Of a DNA stretch of 64,000 nucleotides, positions 58,128 through 64,000 are shown in pieces. The notes under the pieces were generated by a model. It was not told where the DNA came from, searched no databases, and worked only from the letters and a program-made list of their open reading frames with translations. The translations under genes were made by a program, and so were the position numbers. How positions within the stretch are numbered: position 1 is the stretch's first letter; each line of letters opens with the position of its first letter. Origin of the DNA: Solanum dulcamara (lineage: Eukaryota; Streptophyta; Magnoliopsida; Solanales; Solanaceae). The stretch is from assembly GCF_947179165.1 (NCBI RefSeq), contig NC_077242.1, forward strand, positions 37,011,097 through 37,075,096, read 5' to 3'.

Positions 58128-59476
58128 ATGCCAAATACCCAAAGTAAGGGTGAACTACTGATCCCTTACGATACTAAGCATAAAAAATTAATTCGTAAAA
58201 TGAACGTACAAGAGCGTGAAGTACTGAGGTTGAGAGAACTTGTTAAGGCACAAGCCAGGACTAACAATGAAAACAATGATAAACTAGGTGATGAACAGGA
58301 AGATGTAGAAGATGGGTTATATCGTTAGTATCTTTAGCTAGCACCGACAGGGAAATTTCATATTGATTTTGCTTTGGATGATGATGATCCAGATTTGGAT
58401 GGAGTCGGAGCCGCTGGAGCTATAGTTCTTCCACCACTACCACAAGGTGTGAAGTTCACCATAAAGAGTACCATGCTTCAGCTTCTGAACTTGAAAGGGT
58501 TGTTTAGATGAGTGGCTGGAGATGATCCAATTCAATATTTAATAAACTCCGTAGCCACATGAAAGTCTTTTGAGATCCATGGGTCAGCCAAATATCAATT
58601 CGGTTAAGATTGTTCCCATTGCCTCTTTTTGGGGAAGAAATAAAATGGTAGAATGAGATACCACACGATTCTATCACCACTTGAAGGGAGCTAAAAGAAG
58701 CATTTCTGAAAAGGTTCTTCCTGCCCTAAAAGAAGCTGCAGCTGAAGGATGAGATTAGCGGCCACAAATAGTTACCAACTGAAGCATTGTATGATTCCTA
58801 GTTGAGATTTAGCAAAAAACTAAATCAATGTCCAAACCACAAGCTAACAGATGATCATATAATGGAAATTTTCTATAGATCATGTAACTTTGTGACTAAG
58901 CCTATTGTTGATTCAGTCTATAGAGGATCATTCATGAGCAAAAATTTTCCAGAAGTTGTTATATTAGATAAGGTCTCAAAGAATAACAGAGCCTGGCACA
59001 CCAGAGAATTTAAAGTTGGAGGTATTAGCTATACATTTGAGATATCAGCAGAGCAGCGAAGGAGAGAAGAAGAGCGAGACCAGGACATGGCCCATATTAA
59101 AATTCAGATGGATCTACTAGCTAAATGTTTTCTATCTGAAGGTGTTGTGTAGGGACATGAAGTAGGGAATGCAAGTTGATATGATGATCCAGATTTTAAA
59201 TAAAATGGAGAAGCAAAGTATTTGAACAATGTACCTCCTGGAAACAGATATCGAGTTGGAAATGGAATAGGTAGCTCAAGAATGGAAGAGATGTTAAATA
59301 AGGTGCTGCAGAAGGTGGAATCTAGATAAGTTGGTGTCAATGAACTAAAAGGTGACATGTCCAACATGATTTATCTAGTGGATTCACAATCTATGTCTAT
59401 CAAATAGCTGAAGCACCAGATGGGACAGTTATCGGCTACTTTGAATCATAAAAAACACATTTCCTAGCGATATTAT
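58128..59476 (+). pseudogene. Athila-lineage gag, interrupted
   Basis: The start ATG at 58128 opens a polar N-terminus. After a stop near 58326 the gag core follows: PQGVKFTIKSTMLQLLNLKG (about 58441-58500), DDPIQYLI, then an open frame at 58802-59152 with RFSKKLNQCPNHKLTDDHIMEIFYRSC. The linker with NDLNELKGDMS-like and HQMGQLSATLNHK sequence runs to 59476, where the solo LTR starts. Stops such as 58509 and several frameshifts make it non-functional. The reading continues at 62930. Confidence 0.85.
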
Positions 59477-59865
59477 TGTTATACCCCGTACTGTACCTTG
59501 GAAGGTTCCTAAGTTACGTAAGCTTCTTAAGTTTCTTGAAAGGCTCTTAAGCTTCTTAGAAGTCACCATGTGAGCCGGATAATCCATGACGTCATCAAAT
59601 AACTCTAAGGAAGGGAGAATAAGATACCCTATAATAGAGAAGATTGGAAATAGGGTCTTAAGAATCCGAAAGAAGATGAAGATCAAGTAATGAGTCGTAG
59701 GACTCGACTTACTTACTTAAGCTACCAACTTGGAAATTTTACATACTTAAGCTACTTGAGTACATACCAAGCTTACGTATCAAGGATGACATAGGTTCAT
59801 AAAGTAAGACGAGGTTACAAACCCATGAGGGGGAAAAGAAGGTGACACATGACAGCATGGGAAAG

Positions 59866-60089
59866 TGCCACATGGCAGAAGTTGGAGGTTCCACATGGAA
59901 GCAAATAGAGGTGCCACATGGCATAAGCTGGAGGTGCCATGTGGAAGCAGCGGAGCAAGGGGTGGGCCCCCCACATGCCACGTGGCAGCTTATTATTGGA
60001 AAAGGTGGTGTGTTGGCCCAATGAGGGCTTGACACATGTCGCCACTTAGGGGTTGACACATGTCACCTCTAAAGTAGCCTATATATATG
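59866..60089. promoter_or_regulatory. G-box-like palindromes and TATA run of family B LTR
   Basis: TGCCACATGGCA at 59866-59877 and 59912-59923, TTCCACATGGAA at 59889-59900, the perfect TGCCACGTGGCA at 59976-59987 and TGACACATGTCA at 60054-60065, directly followed by CCTATATATATG at 60078-60089. This matches the cluster in the reverse copy at 9900-10029. Confidence 0.7.
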
Positions 60090-61056
60090 TTTTATAACTT
60101 TTAGGTCATATTTATCCAAACAATTCATTCTTATCCAAGAAAATTCTAGAAAAAAGGAGAAGAGAAATCCTTAAGCTAGAGAGAAAGAGAGCTACGGATT
60201 TGGGGAGAAAAAAAGGTAAGTTCTCCGATTTCGTTCCATGAATTAATTATATAGGGTATAACATGAGGGTATGAAGGTTTTAGTAATGTAAATTTATGGT
60301 TTGTAGCAGCACCAAAAGGATAACAAACAACCACGAAGTTTCAGCCATGAAGTTTCAGTCACGCTAGGAGAACTTCCGAGGTGAGTTTTGGCATGTTTTA
60401 GGCAAGGTAAGGCTTTCCCTTTCAAATCGGAGTTTATGATGTTTTTATGAAGTATAATACATGTCTTAAATAAGGCTGGAAGGGAAAAATTGTATAATAA
60501 TGCTTGACGTTAGAAATAAACTAAATTGAAGTCGTTATAGTTAAATTAGAGTCGAGTAGTGTGTTGTGATTGTTGTGTTGCGGCTGCATCTGGGTTGATT
60601 GTGTGTTGCAGGGATGGAAAGTGTTCTAAAATGGGTGTGGGTACTGATGTTTTCTGCCACATGACCCTCCATTTCGTTTTGTTAAAGGTTTACGAAATAA
60701 AGGTTAAAAACTCTATTTTGGTATTGTAGTTTTGAGCTAGTTATTTGGAGTTGTATTGAGTAATGTTGAAAAGATATGATTGTATATATAGCTGTGAGTT
60801 TTTGTTGGTAATATGGCTGCTAAGATTACCAGTTGGATAGGGCAAGTTATAGGGGAGATGCTGCCCGATTCCTAGCAACCTCGGAACTAGTAATAAACTA
60901 GTCGAGGGAAGTGGATAAGGAAACGATTTCTATGGATACTTGGTTGTGGATTTTGAAAATGGAAAGTGAAAGGGTATTAACCTTAGTATTTCTTTTATGT
61001 TAAATAGGTTCAAAAGACGACGAGGCGAACATGGTTAAGAGTAATCCGTAAGAGGT

Positions 61057-61190
61057 ATGTGAAGCTACCTTCTTTCTCTTGGCATGTTTTTGGCATAAGT
61101 ATGTGAAGCTATCTCCTTTCTCTTGGCATGTCTTTGGCATGAGTAAATAGAGTTATCCTTCTTTTCTCTTGGTATGCTTTTGACATAAGT
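61057..61190 (+). repeat. Tandem repeat in family B LTR, 44-bp unit x3
   Basis: Three units TATGTGAAGCTACC...CTCTTGGCATG...TTTGGCATAAG. Diverged single copies recur near 61278 and 61456. Confidence 0.8.
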
Positions 61191-61959
61191 ATGATTCTAT
61201 TATGCTATAATTATTCACCAAGCCATGATGGGTCGGGTATGATATATGCATATGATGACTCCATTAGGGAAAGTAGAGAGTATGTAAAGCTTATTCTTTC
61301 TCTTATTTGGCATGTCCTAGATGTACATAAAAGATGATACAATCTCGGAGGTGACTCCATTCCTAAGTATTTCTTACTCATCCTCTAATGTTGGAACTCT
61401 TACAATAATTGAGTTATTGCTTCTTAAGTTTTTCTATACATTGGGAAGCAGTAAGTATGTAAAGCTAATCTTCCTTTCTTTTTGGCATGATCTTTATGAA
61501 ACAAATGGATGAAGTATATACGATTCCAAGGAAGTTCCTCTTGTTAAATCCACTAGGATAGCCAACTTCTTGATTTCCAAAAGATATTTGATGATGACTT
61601 AATACGAGAATATGATTCCAAAAGTTCCATTTTGACCTAATCCATAGTGGCAATCAAAAGGTACTTGATATGACTCTTTTCTTGGCTTTTGAATGATAGC
61701 ACATTTTGAGTATTCCATCGAGTCTCGGATATGGTCTAAAATGCATATGGTTACTCACTACTCTACTCATGTATACGGTAACCCTTCTATCACTGAGTCC
61801 CGAGCCAGGTACGTTATCATGTGTAGTTCACTATATTATCCACTGAGTCCCTCACTAGAGGACCGGGTACGCTATATGAGAATATGATAATTCAATAACA
61901 TGAATAGCTCACTAAGTCCCTCACTAGAGGTCCGGGTATGTATGTATAGATAATATAAT

Positions 61960-62287
61960 ATATGGATCAGGCCGAACGTTCCTCGGCATTACTATATAAT
62001 ATATGGATTGGGCTGAATGTTCCTCAGCATTACTATATAATATATGGATCAGGCCGAACGTTCCTCGGCATTACTATCTAATATATGGATCAGGCCGAAC
62101 ATTCCTCGGTATTACTATATAATTTATGGATTAGACCGAATGTTCCTCGGCATTACTATATAATATATGGATCAGGCCGAATATTCCTTGGCATTACTAT
62201 ATAATATATGGATCGGGTTGAACATTCCTCGGCATTACTATATAATATATGGATTGGGGCGTATCTTCCTCAGCATTATTATATGAG
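61960..62287 (+). repeat. Tandem repeat in family B LTR, 41-bp unit x8, hairpin-bearing
   Basis: Eight 41-bp units ATATGGATCAGGCCGAACG, then TTCCTCGGCATTACTATATAAT. Each has GCCGA-(7 nt)-TCGGC or a variant. Unit 2 has GCTGA (62012-62016) with TCAGC (62024-62028), a paired change. The array is not present in this form in the shorter family B copy. Confidence 0.92.
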
Positions 62288-62929
62288 ATAGCACTAATAG
62301 TATATAGATGCTTATGATAACAGAGTGATATAGTTGTTACACCAAGTCCCTGAATGGGCCGGGTAAGATACGGGATGATAGTATGTACGACTTTATGTTC
62401 TAAGCTACAGGTACAGTAATTTGTTAATTGTTATACTTGTCCCCTGTATCCCTATGCCAACTGTAATTTCCTTATGATGTCTATGCTTATATACTCAGTA
62501 CATATGTCGTATTGACCCCCCTTTCTTGGGGGCTGCATTTCATGCCCGCAGGTACAGATACACACTTTGGGGATCCGCCAGCATAGGAGTCCCTCTCAAC
62601 AGTTCAAAAGTGCTCCATTGTGTTGGAGCCTAGATTTTGGTACTAACCCTCGATGTATATATTTATTTGTTTACGGGTACGGCGGGGGACCTATCCTACC
62701 TTATGTTACTGTTCTTACTCTTAGAGGTCTGTGGACATATATGTGGGTTGTATATGTGTGCGGGTACAGTTTTCCCCATATGTTACGATAGCCTCATCGG
62801 TTTATATGTTATCATGCTTGTTGATATATTATAACTCAAACCGAGGACAGGTTTACTTATTGTTAGAAGGGGTATACGCGAGAGTCTAATTTGGGCACCC
62901 ATCACGGCCTAGGGGGTTGGGTCATAACA

Positions 62930-63920
62930 ACTGTTCAAAGTCTAATAAAGGATGGACAATACATGTCCATGACCACTTTGAGTGGAAATGAGCTGACAGA
63001 ACCACTACCTTCAAGTATTTAGCAGAAAAGAGATATTAAAGTTGAAACTATCTAGCAAGTAAATAATGGAGTTAGAAATGAGGTTCTAGTTGATGATGAT
63101 GAGTCAAAGGAAGTGGAAGTTGATCCTAAGGTCTGAAAAAAATGAAGAGAAATCTGAAGCAGAAGTGTTGCAACCATTTCCACTAATTCTGAAACCACCT
63201 CCACTATTCCCATAAAGGTTGAAGAAGAAAGCTGAAGATTGTAAGTTCTTGAAGTTCATCTCAATCTTTAAAGATCTCTCAGTGACTATTACTTTGTGGA
63301 GGTGTTAGACCAGATGCCAAGATATGCTAAATTCATTAATGATCTGGTCACACAGAAGAGAACAGTCATTTTCAAACCAGCAACTATAGTGTTATTGCTA
63401 CAAGGTCGTTGGTGGAAAAATGGAAGATCCAGGCACGTTCACCATTTCATGCACAATTGGTGCATTCAACTTTTCCAGGTTTTTGTGCAAACTAAAAGAT
63501 AGTATTGATCTGATGCTTCTAGCTATCTATAGGCAGTTAGGCTTGGGATCCCCTAAAACGACTACAATAAGATTATTAATGATAGACTAATCAGTAAATT
63601 GGCCCATGGGAATTCTTTGTGAGTTGTTGGTAAGAGTGGATAGGTTCATCTTCCTAACTGACTTTATCATTCTGGACTGTGAGCTTGATTTCGAGGTTTC
63701 CATAATTTTTGGAAGGCCATTTTTGGGCATAGGCAGAACACTAGTCGATATGGAAAGTGGTGAGCTTACCTTCAGATTGAAAAATGAGGAGGTAAAGCTT
63801 AACGTGTGTAAATTGATGAAGTAGCCCAAATATATAACTGTGATGTCTGTGATCGACATAGTTGATGAAGGGGTGATTGAGGTGTCCTTCAAAGAAAAGT
63901 TTAGAGTTAAGGAATGATGG
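62930..63920 (+). pseudogene. Athila-lineage protease region
   Basis: This continues the interrupted gag/pol. The open frame from 63296 holds VLDQMPRYAKFINDLVTQKR, the block preceding protease in Athila. Then come GTFTISCTIGAFNF-like sequence (about 63428-63475) and the active-site region near 63490-63515, which reads CKLKDSIDLM where the family has a D-L-G-A-S core, so the catalytic Asp is lost. The C-terminal part DFIILDCELDFEVSIIFGRPFLGIGRTLVDMESGELTFRL is cleanly open at 63606-63824. RT would lie beyond the window. Confidence 0.85.
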
Positions 63921-64000
63921 TTAAGAGTTCTTGCTTTTGATTTCCTAACTATTTAGGAGGCTATATAGATAATACCTTAATGGATTAAAGTGGATAAAGC

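Larger units (their letters stand above)
59472..62934 (+). mobile_element. Solo LTR, family B, long form, inserted in Athila gag/pol
   Basis: The LTR is 59477-62929 (3,453 bp), from TGTTATACCCCGTACTG to GGGTTGGGTCATAACA. Flanks are ATTAT (59472-59476) and ACTGT (62930-62934): two differences, C-to-T and G-to-A, from what would be a 5-bp duplication. The Athila reading frame resumes exactly after it. It is about 1.15 kb longer than the copy at 8153-10450, largely through internal tandem repeats. The open minus-strand frames at 59739-60059 lie in its palindrome region and are spurious. Confidence 0.9.

Noticed and set aside
59739..60059. Cluster of His/Cys/Trp-rich minus-strand frames resembling zinc-binding peptides
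   Set aside because: The residues come from repeated CCACATGG-type palindromes read as codons; the region is an LTR promoter.

Overview
The window is repeat-dense plant DNA with no intact host gene that I can recognise. The repeat families point to a dicot, most likely Solanaceae: a Tat/Ogre-lineage Ty3-gypsy giant with a tRNA-Arg-type primer site, Tekay/Del-like Ty3-gypsy LTRs with an initiator-Met primer site, Athila-lineage elements, an RTE-type LINE with a (GTT)n tail, and hAT and Stowaway non-autonomous elements. The pattern suits pericentromeric or other heterochromatic DNA. Every coding stretch is a decayed transposon gene.

Layout. 1-2.3 kb: a LINE reverse transcriptase fragment between two LTR-like direct repeats, one of which holds a SINE-like insertion. 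3.2-4.7 kb: a 5'-truncated RTE LINE beside a short direct-repeat cluster. 4.97-5.42 kb: a hAT-type MITE with an 8-bp target duplication. 5.4-14.3 kb: old LTR pieces, a solo LTR of 'family B' with a perfect 5-bp target duplication, a TA/GA microsatellite and a LINE ORF1 fragment. 14.29-35.38 kb: one Ogre-type element of about 21 kb (5' LTR, primer site, ORF1, gag, protease, G-patch, intron-like gap, RT, two RNase H domains, integrase, three tandem arrays, 3' LTR). Its LTRs are truncated at opposite outer ends; a Stowaway-like element predates the LTR duplication and a hAT element postdates it. 35.4-38.7 kb: the 5' half of a Tekay/Del-like element. 38.7-54.6 kb: nested and inverted LTRs, including a foldback pair and a second solo LTR with perfect target duplication. 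54.6-64 kb: Athila-lineage sequence (env-like remnant, LTR, primer site, gag, protease) with a second family B solo LTR inserted in gag/pol.

The genes do not cooperate now; they are successive insertions. Three signals are not explained by the list of elements. First, several unrelated LTR families carry iterated short palindromes with a family-specific core in their 5' part, directly upstream of the TATA box where one is visible. Second, many LTRs share a series of stem-loops in which base changes often preserve pairing. Third, three unrelated tandem arrays are built of units carrying a 4-5 bp stem around a 7-nt loop. All sequence comparisons here were made by eye, so boundaries marked as approximate may move by tens of bases.
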